In this document: positions 7,891 through 18,212 of the stretch, one piece after another
Layout of the letters: the number at the start of each line of letters is the position of its first letter
How positions within the stretch are numbered: the first letter of the stretch is position 1
Source: Pectobacterium carotovorum
Lineage (GTDB): Bacteria > Pseudomonadota > Gammaproteobacteria > Enterobacterales > Enterobacteriaceae
DNA length: 64,000 bases
NCBI RefSeq assembly: GCF_033898505.1
Contig: NZ_JAXAFK010000001.1
Coordinates: forward strand, 1,674,001 to 1,738,000
Direction of reading: 5' to 3'
Made by a program: the position numbers and the translations under genes
Notes under the pieces: model-generated
Told to the model about the DNA's origin: nothing
The model's database searches: none
Seen by the model: the letters and a program-made list of their open reading frames with translations, nothing else

Positions 7891-8691
7891 CTATGACCGC
7901 GTTCCGTTCAGAATGGCTAACACCTGTTGGTGCAGCGCTGGGTTACCAGTCGCGACAACCGTGCCGCCCGCCTCCGCTCGCTGCCCGTTGAGATCGGTGA
8001 TAATACCGCCCGCCTGCTCAATAATCGGAATCAACGCGACAATGTCGTAGGGCTGCAATGCAAATTCCACGCAGATGTCAATCTGGCCTGCTGCCAGCAT
8101 TGCCATGGCGTAACATTCTCCGCCATAGCGTGTCATCAGCGTGCTTTCGGCTAGTTCTGCGAAGTGAATCGCCGGATGCATAGTCAGCGCTTCCGGAGCG
8201 GTAGTGTGAAGAATGGCCTGTTCGAGCAACACGCCTTTACGCGTGCTTAAACGCATTTCTCCATGCCGGTCACTACGCCAGGCCTGTGAACCATCGGCCC
8301 AGAAGCACTCCCCGGTAAACGGCTGGCTCATCATCCCCATCACGGCACGTTCATGATGCAGTAGGCCGATAAGCGTTCCCCACACCGGTAATCCGCATAA
8401 GAAAGGTCGGGTACCATCAACCGGATCCAAAACCCAACGCACCGGGCCTTCCCCGCTCAGGCCAAATTCTTCACCCATAATCGCGTGATTGGGATAATGG
8501 CGAGTAATGTGCTCGCGGATGACCCGCTCAGCCTACCGATCGGCCTCCGTGACCGGATCAAAGCGGAACCCTTCTTTTGGTTTCGTCTCAATTTGGTTTG
8601 CGGTAAGGGAACGAAAACGCGGTAACGTTTCCTGACTGGCCAGCGTGGCGAGTTCGTGGAAAAAGGCAATGTCGGGAAGTAACTGACTCAT
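7891..8691 (-). pseudogene. Inositol-monophosphatase/histidinol-phosphatase-family gene with in-frame amber codon
   Basis: Read from the ATG at 8691 this encodes a complete IMPase-family enzyme of 266 codons, interrupted only by TAG at codon 53 (8533-8535). The interrupting codon sits in the conserved FDPVTEADRxAERVIREHI region, where CAG or another sense codon is expected. After it all catalytic motifs are intact: GEEFG, WVLDPVDGTRPF (metal site 1) and YDIVALIPIIEQAGG (metal site 2). The family dephosphorylates inositol-phosphate, histidinol-phosphate or related sugars. Restart at the ATG at 8478 would drop 71 residues, including the first motif. It may be a fresh pseudogene, a suppressed gene, or a sequencing error. 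Confidence 0.82.
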
Positions 8692-8857
8692 GGTGCTTTA
8701 CCTTCCTATCGCATTAGTATGACGGTGCCGGTAGGCATTGGAGAGAATTAGTGACAATGCTCATTAATGCTTGATTATGAGTTATTTTCGTAATCACATA
8801 GCTCGATTATGCACAAAGCAGTTAGCAACCACAATTCACATTCTTCTTATCTGGATA

Positions 8858-8892
8858 AAAAAAAGCCCCCAAACGTCTCCGTCAGGGGGCTA
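8858..8892 (-). terminator. Terminator of the asc operon
   Basis: AGCCCCC (8864-8870) pairs with GGGGGCT (8885-8891), followed on the minus strand by a run of eight T residues. It lies 32 bp after the stop of the beta-glucosidase gene. Confidence 0.92.
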
Positions 8893-8923
8893 GAGTAAGA
8901 GTCGCCAGGCGACCTTATTGCCT

Positions 8924-10372
<1,449 letters not shown>

Positions 10373-10384
10373 TTAGTGCTTCAC

Positions 10385-11845
10385 TTAATTCGTATTCGTT
10401 GCGTGCTGCGGTGCGGAAACCGCATCACCCTGTACGTGTTTCTCTTCCGGTTTTTCTTCTACCGGAATGTCTTCAAAGCCCAGCAGTAAGGTGACGAAGA
10501 AGGAAATCACGACAGACAGAATCATGACGCCGAATACCCAGGCAATGCTCATTGGGTTGGCAGGATCGAAGAACTGTACGCTGGTAAACAGCCCCGGCGA
10601 CGCCATTGAATGGCTGGCCAGCCCGCCGATACCGGCAACGGCGCCACAGATAAAGCCGGTAATTAAACAGGCGATCAGTGGACGCTTCAGGCGCAAAGCC
10701 ACGCCGTACAGCGCAGGTTCAGAGATCCCGGCAACAATCGCCGATGCCGCCGCTGCCAGCGCGGTCTGGCGCAGTTCCGGGTTTTTGGTACGCCAGGCGA
10801 CTGCCAGTGAAGACCCGCCAAGCGACAGGTTCGCACCGATTTCAGACGGCATCACCATGCCTTCTTTACCGGTTTCGGCGATGGTCTGAATAATGGTCGG
10901 GGTAAACACGCGGTGCATACCGGTCATTACCAGCAGCGGCCAGATGGCGCCCATGATGGCAACGGACAGCCAACCCAGATAGTCATGCACGGTGTACACC
11001 ACCGCAGAAATACCGCTACCGATCCAGATCCCAATCGGGCCGATCAGCATGATGGCAATCGGAGAGGCAATCAGCACGATTAACATCGGCTTCAGGAAGT
11101 TCTTGGTCACCGCCGGCGTAATGCGGTCTACCCATTTTTCAATGTAAGACAGAATCCAGGTCATGCACAGCGCCGGAATCACGGTGTAGGTGTACTTCAC
11201 CGCTGTGACGGACAGCCCCATAAACACCACCTGCTGACCCTGCGCCGCTTTTGCCATCAGATCGATAAACGTCGGATGAACCAGCACCCCGGCGATAGCA
11301 ATCGCCAGCGACATGTTGGTTTTGAATTTGACCGCCGCAGACGCCGCCACCATGATCGGCAGGAAGAAGAATGCACCATCGCCAATCACGTTCAGAATCG
11401 TCAGCGTGGAAGATCCCTTCTCAAATATGCCGGTCATATCCAGAATCATGGCGAGCAGTTTCACCATTGAACCGCCGATAATCGCTGGAATGAGCGGTGA
11501 CATCGTACCAATCAGTGCATCCAGAATGCCCGCGCCGATGCGTCGCAGCGTAATTTTATTGTTCACCGGTACTGCTTTTTCCGCCGCCGCGCCTTCCGGC
11601 AACAGCTTCACCACCTCGGCATAGGCCTGAGAAACGGTATTGCCGATGATGACCTGGCACTGGTTATCGTTTTTCACGACACCCAACACGCCGCTTATTG
11701 CCTTCAGCTCGGCCAAATTCGCTGCATCATTATCTTTAAGCACAAAGCGCAGACGGGTCATACAGTGGGTCACGGCAGCGATGTTATCAGCACCACCGAT
11801 GGCATCGACGATCGAACGGGATACAGCCGCATAATTCTTTGACAT
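10385..11845 (-). CDS. ascF: Beta-glucoside PTS permease EIIBC
   Basis: A 486-residue inner-membrane protein. The N-terminal EIIB domain has the phosphocysteine Cys28 in THCMTRLRF. The long EIIC domain (from about residue 100) has about ten hydrophobic segments and the GISEPALYGV signature. It imports and phosphorylates aryl-beta-glucosides. There is no EIIA domain, so phosphate must come from another EIIA-Glc-type protein, as with AscF of E. coli. It is the first gene of the operon, transcribed away from ascG. Confidence 0.92.
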   Translation of the reverse strand: MSKNYAAVSRSIVDAIGGADNIAAVTHCMTRLRFVLKDNDAANLAELKAISGVLGVVKNDNQCQVIIGNTVSQAYAEVVKLLPEGAAAEKAVPVNNKITLRRIGAGILDALIGTMSPLIPAIIGGSMVKLLAMILDMTGIFEKGSSTLTILNVIGDGAFFFLPIMVAASAAVKFKTNMSLAIAIAGVLVHPTFIDLMAKAAQGQQVVFMGLSVTAVKYTYTVIPALCMTWILSYIEKWVDRITPAVTKNFLKPMLIVLIASPIAIMLIGPIGIWIGSGISAVVYTVHDYLGWLSVAIMGAIWPLLVMTGMHRVFTPTIIQTIAETGKEGMVMPSEIGANLSLGGSSLAVAWRTKNPELRQTALAAAASAIVAGISEPALYGVALRLKRPLIACLITGFICGAVAGIGGLASHSMASPGLFTSVQFFDPANPMSIAWVFGVMILSVVISFFVTLLLGFEDIPVEEKPEEKHVQGDAVSAPQHATNTN

Positions 11846-12016
11846 GGATAGACAATCTCTCGTAATCGCGCGCGCTCCCCAGGTTCAACAAACGACTTAA
11901 CGCGTCCGAAACGGGGATATTACTTGATGCACGCACATTTATTATTCAATTTCATACAGTTATGAAAGTATTCATGCCGGTATCCCTGCTCCATGCAACG
12001 TGATGAAACGCCGATG

Positions 12017-12030
12017 GGTAACCGGTTCCA
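12017..12030. promoter_or_regulatory. Candidate AscG operator
   Basis: GGTAACCGGTTCCA has an AACCGGTT palindromic core with the central CG typical of LacI/GalR operators. It lies in the 367-bp space between the divergent ascF and ascG genes. The rest of that region is AT-rich and holds no other gene; a weak CRP-like half site (TGTGATAACGATCGTCAT) sits near 12090. Confidence 0.55.
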
Positions 12031-12212
12031 CATGATAGTGTTTATATATGAACTACATTTCAATAGATTTGTTATGAATATTTTACTTATGTGATAACGA
12101 TCGTCATGAATAGTGTGTTACTCCCTCGATCGCTTCGGTTTTGCACTCATCACCCTGCTACCGGTCCAAAATGTGTAAAATGATGGAAGTACTCAACGTC
12201 TCAGGATGTCCC

Positions 12213-13238
12213 ATGTCGACAATGCAGGAAGTGGCGAAGAAAGCAGGCGTATCGAAAGCGACGGTGTCGCGCGTGCTATCGGGCAAAGGCTATACCAGTG
12301 AAGAAACCAAAACGCTGGTCTATCAGGCCATTGAGGAGACGGGATATCGACCAAATTTACTGGCGCGGAATCTGGCGAGCAGCAAATCAGCCTGCATCGG
12401 TTTGGTGGTAACCAACACGCTCTATAACGGCAGCTATTTTAACGAACTGCTATCACAGGCCGCCAAGAAGCTGGAAGACAACGGACGTCAGTTGATTCTG
12501 GTCGATGGCAAACACAGCGCCGATGAAGAGCGCGCCGCGATTCAGTTCCTACTGGGTTTACGCTGTGATGCGATTATCATCTACCCGCGTTTTCTCACCG
12601 TGGATGAAATGGATGAGATCATTGAGCAGCATAAACAGCCGATCATGGTGGTCAACCGTAAACTGCGTAAGCACCAGAGCCACTGCATCTGCTGCGATCA
12701 CAAGGGTTCCAGCTATAACGCCACGCAGCATCTGATCGCACGCGGCCATAGAGAGATTGCTTTCATCACCGGTTCGCTGGATTCGCCGACCGCTATCGAA
12801 CGCCTTTCCGGCTATAAAGACGCCCTGACGGCGGCCAATATCGCGGTACGGGATGAACTGATTGTGAAAGGGAAATGGACGCCGCGCAGCGGTTCGCTCG
12901 CCATTACCACCCTGCGCGATAATCGGGTGTCGTTCAGCGCCGTTCTCGCCAGCAATGACGATATGGCGATTGGCGCGATAAAAGCGTTGGATGACGCCGG
13001 CGTTGCCGTACCGCACGACGTTTCTGTCGTCGGGTTCGACGATATTCCCACCGCCCCATTTTTAAAGCCGTCACTCTCCAGCGTCAAAGATCCGGTGAGC
13101 GATATGATCAACGAAGTGATTAACCGCCTGATCGCGATGCTGGACGGCGGCTATTTCTCGAAAGACAATCTGTTCTTGTCCGAACTTCGGGTCAGAGATT
13201 CCATTCAGAACGGGCCGTATTGTAACCAACCCGTCTGA
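12213..13238 (+). CDS. ascG: LacI-family repressor of the asc operon
   Basis: A 341-residue LacI/GalR regulator. The DNA-binding head is MSTMQEVAKKAGVSKATVSR with the hinge YRPNLLARNLAS, followed by a sugar-binding periplasmic-type domain (VVTNTLYNGSYF, SNDDMAIGAIKAL, VVGFDDIPTAPF). It closely resembles E. coli AscG as I recall it. The open frame extends upstream to 12141, but the ATG at 12213 has an AGGA ribosome site and gives the family N-terminus. Divergent from ascFB, it probably represses that operon and itself until a beta-glucoside ligand binds. Confidence 0.92.
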   Translation: MSTMQEVAKKAGVSKATVSRVLSGKGYTSEETKTLVYQAIEETGYRPNLLARNLASSKSACIGLVVTNTLYNGSYFNELLSQAAKKLEDNGRQLILVDGKHSADEERAAIQFLLGLRCDAIIIYPRFLTVDEMDEIIEQHKQPIMVVNRKLRKHQSHCICCDHKGSSYNATQHLIARGHREIAFITGSLDSPTAIERLSGYKDALTAANIAVRDELIVKGKWTPRSGSLAITTLRDNRVSFSAVLASNDDMAIGAIKALDDAGVAVPHDVSVVGFDDIPTAPFLKPSLSSVKDPVSDMINEVINRLIAMLDGGYFSKDNLFLSELRVRDSIQNGPYCNQPV

Positions 13239-13247
13239 ATGCGATGC

Positions 13248-13272
13248 GGGGTCGTTTCAGACCCCATTTAAC
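13248..13272. terminator. Terminator between convergent ascG and autotransporter gene
   Basis: GGGGTC and GACCCC form a 6-bp stem around GTTTCA, followed by ATTTAAC. Weak by tail but well placed just after the ascG stop. Confidence 0.6.
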
Positions 13273-13320
13273 ATCGAATGTCCCTTTCAGCAGTTAAGTC
13301 CGCTCTTCACAGCAACAGGC

Positions 13321-15273
13321 TTAGAATTGCCACTGCACGCCCACGCTGTAGCGCGTTTGATCGCCATCCCGATGACCGAAATGGCTGCCGACTTCGGAAT
13401 ACAGATTCAGATTTTCTGCCGCAAGCCACTGTACGCCGACCGTTGCCCGACCGAAGTTCTTATCCTGTTCACCCACCGCCACGCGGCGGTTTGCGCCATC
13501 GACACGATCTTTCACCGTAAAGCTGGAATCGAGCCCATCAGCCAATTCTCGCACCCACGCCACCGTAGCATAAGGTTGCAGCGACGTTTTGTTGCTGAAT
13601 TCCACCTTACCGCGCACGCGCCAGCCCAGACTGGCTTCCAGCGAATCTACATCCTGTTTTTCATACCGCACACCAGTCCGCAGGTTGCCTTTATCATCAA
13701 ACGCATTGATGCGGTAACGTGCGTAATCCAGCCCGACAACCGGACCGGTACGCAGTTCGCTGAGCGGAAAATCATAGCCGCCGGTTACGCGGGCACCGAC
13801 AAATTGCGCTTCGGTATTGCCATCCAACGTGTTGTCCAACAGCACCGGACCGCCCGCAGATTGCAGATACACCGAGCGGCGTGACGAAATGGCCGCCCGA
13901 CCCGCGGTCACTTCGCTACCCAACCAGGCGGGTCCCCCTTGATTCAACAAACCGTAGACGCCAGCTTGCCAGGTATCGCTTTCAATATGTCCATTACGCT
14001 CAAGCTTATCCTTGCTACGCAGCAGGCTCAGACTGCCGCCAATAGTGACACTGTCACTTAGTTGATAATCAACCAGTGCATAGGCCATCGCCTGACGGGA
14101 ACGCTGCTGCGGTGCGCGGTCAAAGCCATTTGATGGAATCACATCGCCTTCAACCCCGACTGCCGTATCCAGCGTACCGGTGCTACGAGCGGTATTTTGC
14201 AACAGCAGCCAGCGCTGATTATGCAAATCGCTCAGCGACTGGCGCTGACGTTTCAGGCTTTCTTCCATTGCCTGTTGCATTGCGGCAGCAGAATACGCCG
14301 AATGCAGCAAGTCGGTATTGGAGATTTCCAGCAGCAGTCGCGTCACCAACCGCGAAACGTCTCTCAGGCGCTGGTCAATACGTTCCTGACCCAGCACGCT
14401 GGTCAGAAAGGCTTCGTTATCGACTGCGGGGTTATGCCACGTCGAGCCCCCCGGCACCGCAGGGTTCGTGGTTTGCTCATAGCCGTCCTGATCGCCAATA
14501 TCCCAGTTGGTCGCTTCCATATAGAGCACGGGAATATCAAACGCTTCATTGAAGCTATCGCCGTCGCTGCAACAGCCGGTTCCTGCCGGATAACTCGCAT
14601 TCAGCCCCGGATTGGTGAACAGTTCGATGCCCAGTTCGTTCGCAATACGCAGCGTCTGTTGGCGCAGGCTGGCCAGCGCAGGATTCGCCACGCTGTTATC
14701 GCCGGCGTGTGCGTAGAGTTTGTCACCGGTAATCATACTGTCCATGTTAATCATGGCCGTGAGGCCGCCCGCGGTTCCCTGAGCGATCAACTCATTAACC
14801 ATCGCGCGCGAACCGCGCAGCCCTTCTTCTTCCGCACCAAAGGCTGCAAAGACCAGCGTTTTTTCCGTCTGAATACCGCTAAAATTACGCGCTACTTCTG
14901 TCAGGATCGATGCGCCGGACGCATTATCATCCAGCCCTTGCAGCGTCGGCCGCCCAAAGAAGGTATCAAAGTGCGCACCGGTAATAATGTATTCGCTGCT
15001 CAGCCCGGTATTATAGGCCAGCACGTTTTGTGACGAACGTGTCGTACCGCCTGCCGTCCAGGAGAAATCCTGTCTGACGGTGGTATAACCGGGTGACATA
15101 CGCTGCGTCATCCAGTCTGCCGCACCGGCAAAATTTGCCGTACCGCGATAGCGCCCCGGATAATCATTAATGAGCGTATCTACGGTCTCGCGCGCATAAT
15201 CACCGTAATCATAAGCCCATGCGGGTACACATAAACACGCCATCCCCACCGCAACTGCGACTTGCTTGAACAT
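13321..15273 (-). CDS. Autotransporter with M28 zinc aminopeptidase passenger
   Basis: A 650-residue surface protein. Residues 1-20 are a signal peptide ending AWA. Residues about 40-330 form an M28 metallopeptidase domain with GAHFDTF, GLDDNASG, GAEEEGLRGS, INMDSM and a C-terminal WHNP histidine, which supply the two-zinc site. From about residue 390 onward is an autotransporter beta-barrel ending in the outer-membrane-type terminal phenylalanine (VGVQWQF). The arrangement matches AaaA of Pseudomonas aeruginosa, an arginine-specific autotransporter aminopeptidase. It probably displays an aminopeptidase on the cell surface for peptide scavenging. The ATG at 15273 follows GGAG by 9 nt; two GTG codons lie just upstream. 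Monocistronic. Confidence 0.88.
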   Translation of the reverse strand: MFKQVAVAVGMACLCVPAWAYDYGDYARETVDTLINDYPGRYRGTANFAGAADWMTQRMSPGYTTVRQDFSWTAGGTTRSSQNVLAYNTGLSSEYIITGAHFDTFFGRPTLQGLDDNASGASILTEVARNFSGIQTEKTLVFAAFGAEEEGLRGSRAMVNELIAQGTAGGLTAMINMDSMITGDKLYAHAGDNSVANPALASLRQQTLRIANELGIELFTNPGLNASYPAGTGCCSDGDSFNEAFDIPVLYMEATNWDIGDQDGYEQTTNPAVPGGSTWHNPAVDNEAFLTSVLGQERIDQRLRDVSRLVTRLLLEISNTDLLHSAYSAAAMQQAMEESLKRQRQSLSDLHNQRWLLLQNTARSTGTLDTAVGVEGDVIPSNGFDRAPQQRSRQAMAYALVDYQLSDSVTIGGSLSLLRSKDKLERNGHIESDTWQAGVYGLLNQGGPAWLGSEVTAGRAAISSRRSVYLQSAGGPVLLDNTLDGNTEAQFVGARVTGGYDFPLSELRTGPVVGLDYARYRINAFDDKGNLRTGVRYEKQDVDSLEASLGWRVRGKVEFSNKTSLQPYATVAWVRELADGLDSSFTVKDRVDGANRRVAVGEQDKNFGRATVGVQWLAAENLNLYSEVGSHFGHRDGDQTRYSVGVQWQF

Positions 15274-15703
15274 GAACACCACTCCCTTTTCTCGTTATAG
15301 ATCGAATCTTGTCGCTATCAACATTGGTCATTCTTAACAGCGTTACCAGAGGTGACCTTATCCAGGTCATGTCTTTGTTAAAGAAAGGAAAATAGCAGCA
15401 ATATTCATTCCAACGCTATGGGGTAGAAGAAAATGTGATGAAATATGTCAAAATGCGGCAAATCGAAAGGAAATCATCAGAATTGTGTAATTCTGATTAA
15501 TCATAGGGTTAAGCATGGATTACATCGGGAACGAGCAATTGCATAGCGGGGAAGAAAAAAGGATGGAAACGCGACAGGGTGGGTGAAAATATCCGCAGGA
15601 AGGTGTGTTTTGAAAATAATGCGAAAGCAATGAGGGCAACCTACGCACCGAAAACGATCGTTTACAGCACGCGATTGCCCATTTTTATCCGTCTGATACT
15701 GTC
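15274..15703. other. Intergenic region upstream of the autotransporter gene
   Basis: About 430 bp without a convincing gene. It contains one perfect hairpin or operator, TCAGAATT (15477-15484) with AATTCTGA (15489-15496) around GTGT. Promoter elements for the autotransporter gene must lie in the AT-rich part nearest 15280-15500, but I could not fix them. Confidence 0.35.
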
Positions 15704-15931
15704 TTAAACGTAAACGTTAAGCTGGTTATTTTCCGTTGGGCGATTAACCCCATCGGCTATCGGTGGCTTAAAAACCGACGCGCTATTGTCGTACGTCGTC
15801 CGGGTTCGGGTAGAAGCATCAGGGTGAGGATAACCAGACAGCTGCGACGAGCGGGAAATGCCCTGAACATGATCAGGTTTGTCCGGCATGGCGTAATATG
15901 ACACTGGAGAAACAAGGTTGAGACCAATCAT
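15704..15931 (-). CDS. Small polar protein, 75 residues, unknown
   Basis: I do not recognise it. The start has a good GGGGAAG ribosome site 4 nt before the ATG, and a TATACT -10-like box lies further upstream, so it may be a real gene. The product is hydrophilic, rich in Ser, Pro, Thr and Asn, with no signal peptide or membrane segment and no cysteines. No partner gene adjoins it. It could equally be chance. Confidence 0.45.
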   Translation of the reverse strand: MIGLNLVSPVSYYAMPDKPDHVQGISRSSQLSGYPHPDASTRTRTTYDNSASVFKPPIADGVNRPTENNQLNVYV

Positions 15932-16111
15932 TTTTCTTCCCCCTCTTCATCTCATCTGTCAGTAAAACTTATCTTGCTTACTACTGAGTATAGAACAATC
16001 AAGCAGGGGGAATATGTAAGGTTTTGTCTGAAAAAACACCGCTAGTGCGCCACTGACGAAGGGAAAGAGAAGACAAATAATCAGCACTATTTTTTATTTA
16101 TTATCAGATGT

Positions 16112-16618
16112 TTATTTATTCTTCTCCCACGCACGCAGCCGCCCTGCCGCATTTTTATAAGGTGAGGCGGTGTTGAATTGAATCATCCGACCGCGCGTCC
16201 ACTTACCGTACCAACATTCACCGTAAAGCTGAGCGTCGGTATAACGTTCAACCAGCGCGATGAGTTCCCGTTTATTCGCGACAAGCAACGCGACCAGTTC
16301 AGGCCACTCTGTGATGTGGGCGAAGTCTTGATAGAACTTTTGCGCCAGTAAACCAAGCTGATTCCACTGGTAGCCCGTCTCTGGGAAATCGATGGGATTA
16401 CCCTGCTCTTCCTGCTGATGCCATTTCAGCACCAGATTGCCCCAGCCCAGCAAATACGCCACCAGATTTGCCGCGCTCATCTGCGTTCCCTGCGCATGTC
16501 CTGCCATTTCCAGCGAGAAGGCGCGATCGGCGGGAACGGCCTCGATTCGCTTCATTAACAGCGCAAACTGACTGTTGATTGCCTTGATCAAGGCCTCCTT
16601 GCTTTCCGGTACCGCCAT
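16112..16618 (-). CDS. ClbS/DfsB-family (DUF1706) four-helix-bundle protein
   Basis: The 168-residue product begins with the family-like AVPESKEALIKAINSQF and contains the conserved AYLLGWGNLVLKWH and WGNL-type helix, with YGKWTRGRMIQFNTASPY near the end. ClbS of E. coli is a cyclopropane hydrolase that protects against colibactin, and DfsB is another characterised relative. Most members, like this one, lie outside toxin clusters and have unknown ligands. Two adjacent ATGs occur; the second (16618) is 3 nt from the GGGGGAG ribosome site and is preferred. Monocistronic. Confidence 0.75.
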   Translation of the reverse strand: MAVPESKEALIKAINSQFALLMKRIEAVPADRAFSLEMAGHAQGTQMSAANLVAYLLGWGNLVLKWHQQEEQGNPIDFPETGYQWNQLGLLAQKFYQDFAHITEWPELVALLVANKRELIALVERYTDAQLYGECWYGKWTRGRMIQFNTASPYKNAAGRLRAWEKNK

Positions 16619-16643
16619 CATCTCCCCCGACTATTCTGCTATC

Positions 16644-16844
16644 CCCGTCATACTTCAAGTTGCATGTGCGTTGGCTGCGTTACTCGCTCCACTTGCGTGG
16701 ACCTCGCCCCGTTGGGGCCGCTGCAAGCAGCGTTCAAATCTGCCTTTGGCTGATTTGTCAGTCACCCGAATCACTTACCAGTGTAAGCTCATCGGGATTC
16801 CCTCACTTGCCGCCTGCCTGAAACTCGAATTATTTAGGGTATAT
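16644..16844. repeat. Intergenic palindromic repeat element (about 200 bp)
   Basis: The region begins CGTCATACTTCAAGTTGCAT and ends ACTCGAATTATTTAGGGTAT, ends that I know from abundant enterobacterial intergenic repeats. Inside are a hairpin at 16765-16796 (CCCGA with TCGGG, and CTTAC with GTAAG around CAGT) and a smaller GCTGC/GCAGC hairpin near 16720. It codes for nothing plausible. Confidence 0.7.
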
Positions 16845-16900
16845 GTACGGAATCAGGTTACTGATCAAACGGCGGCACCGCCTTGTCATCGCTCACGTTT

Positions 16901-17881
16901 TCAGCGCTGCGCCAGCAGCCGAATCGATGTCTCGCGCTCGCGGGGAGATGTCACGGGCGTGTGGATAATGAACTCATCCACGCCAAAACGCTGATGGTAG
17001 CTTTCCAGACGCTGATGGATATGCTCCGGCGTGCCGTAAAGCACATTGCGCGGCTCCTGCACAATGCGGAAATCCGTCGCGCCCGCTTGTCGAACGAAAT
17101 TGTCGGCCTGTTCCTGGCTGCCTACCGTCAGCGGCGGCTTGTTCTCAATGTAAACCTTATAGTTATGCTGCGTGCTGGCCAGCGCCTCGGCATCCTCATG
17201 CCGTTCGGCGGCAATCACCGACAGCGACAGCAGCGTCTGGGCGCTGACTGGCTTCAGTTCCCGATAATTCAGCAGGGATTCCGTCAGCAGCGCTTCACTG
17301 GCATTGATGAACCCGGCGAACACAAAACTCCAGCCCAGCGAAGCAGCTAACCGCGCACTCTCCTGACTGGCACCCAACAGAAAGCGCTGTGGCGTATGTT
17401 CAGGTAATGGCGTGGCATTCAGACGCTCGGCCGTCTCGTCATGATTGTCGAGAAAGCGGTTTAGCTGATGTAGCTTCTCCGTAAAGGCAACCCTCTGCGT
17501 CTCACCGATCTCCTGCTGTAGCGCCCGCGTCGCCAGCGGCAGTCCGCCCGGCGCTTTGCCGATCCCCAAATCCACACGTCCGCCCGCCAGAGCGCTGATC
17601 ACATGAAAATTCTCTGCAACCTTATACGGGCTGTAGTGCTGTAACATCACCCCGCCGGAACCGATGCGCAGCGTTGTCGTGTGCGCCAGCAGCCAGGTGA
17701 TTAAGACCTCGGGAGACGATCCCGCCAACTCATCGGAATTATGATGCTCGGAAACCCAAAAGCGGTAATAGCCAAGCGCTTCTGCCACTTTCGCCAGCGA
17801 CACGGTTTGCGCCAACGCCTGCGCCGCATTCATTCCTTCGGCGATCGGACTTTGATCTAATAAACTGAGCTTATATCCCAC
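16901..17881 (-). CDS. LLM-class flavin-dependent monooxygenase (MsnO8/CmoO-like)
   Basis: A 326-residue bacterial-luciferase-fold enzyme using FMNH2 and O2 from a separate reductase. Family marks are LLDQSPIAEGMNAAQAL at the start, WVSEHHNSDELAGSSPEVL, the GSGGVMLQHYSPYKVAE segment and VDLGIGKAPGG. Its best-known relatives include YtmO/CmoO of the B. subtilis S-alkylcysteine salvage operon. It faces away from the M20 peptidase gene across a 331-bp spacer, and the rest of that pathway follows within 9 kb. Function as part of the salvage route is inferred from context. Confidence 0.85.
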   Translation of the reverse strand: MGYKLSLLDQSPIAEGMNAAQALAQTVSLAKVAEALGYYRFWVSEHHNSDELAGSSPEVLITWLLAHTTTLRIGSGGVMLQHYSPYKVAENFHVISALAGGRVDLGIGKAPGGLPLATRALQQEIGETQRVAFTEKLHQLNRFLDNHDETAERLNATPLPEHTPQRFLLGASQESARLAASLGWSFVFAGFINASEALLTESLLNYRELKPVSAQTLLSLSVIAAERHEDAEALASTQHNYKVYIENKPPLTVGSQEQADNFVRQAGATDFRIVQEPRNVLYGTPEHIHQRLESYHQRFGVDEFIIHTPVTSPRERETSIRLLAQR

Positions 17882-18212
17882 GATGTTTCCTTATTTTCAG
17901 CGACTATCCGTTAGCGCTATTTATTGCAAGGCTATGCATTTAAAAACCCGTCATTTCAAACGCCGTTTAAATAAAAGGTGCAATAAAATTCGGCCAGTAC
18001 CAAAGCAGAATAAGAAGGATGTTGCATAATAGTGTGAAATATAAATATCAATAATGGGTTTTGTTAGCAGATATTTTAATAACGGCGACAGGCGGAAAGT
18101 CTGAAATATGCCGGGATAAAAAGATATGAAATATAACCAGACGGTATTTATCCATTGAGTGGCTATCAGCTACCTTTATCGTGTTTACGTTTTGTTAAGG
18201 AGGTGTATTGAT
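17882..18212. other. Divergent promoter region, monooxygenase and M20 genes
   Basis: 331 bp, AT-rich, separating the two divergent genes. It must hold both promoters. I see no strong palindrome or gene in it. Confidence 0.35.

Noticed and set aside
14197..15033. 278-codon plus-strand frame inside the autotransporter gene
   Set aside because: Arg/His/Gln-rich antisense shadow of the M28 domain coding sequence.
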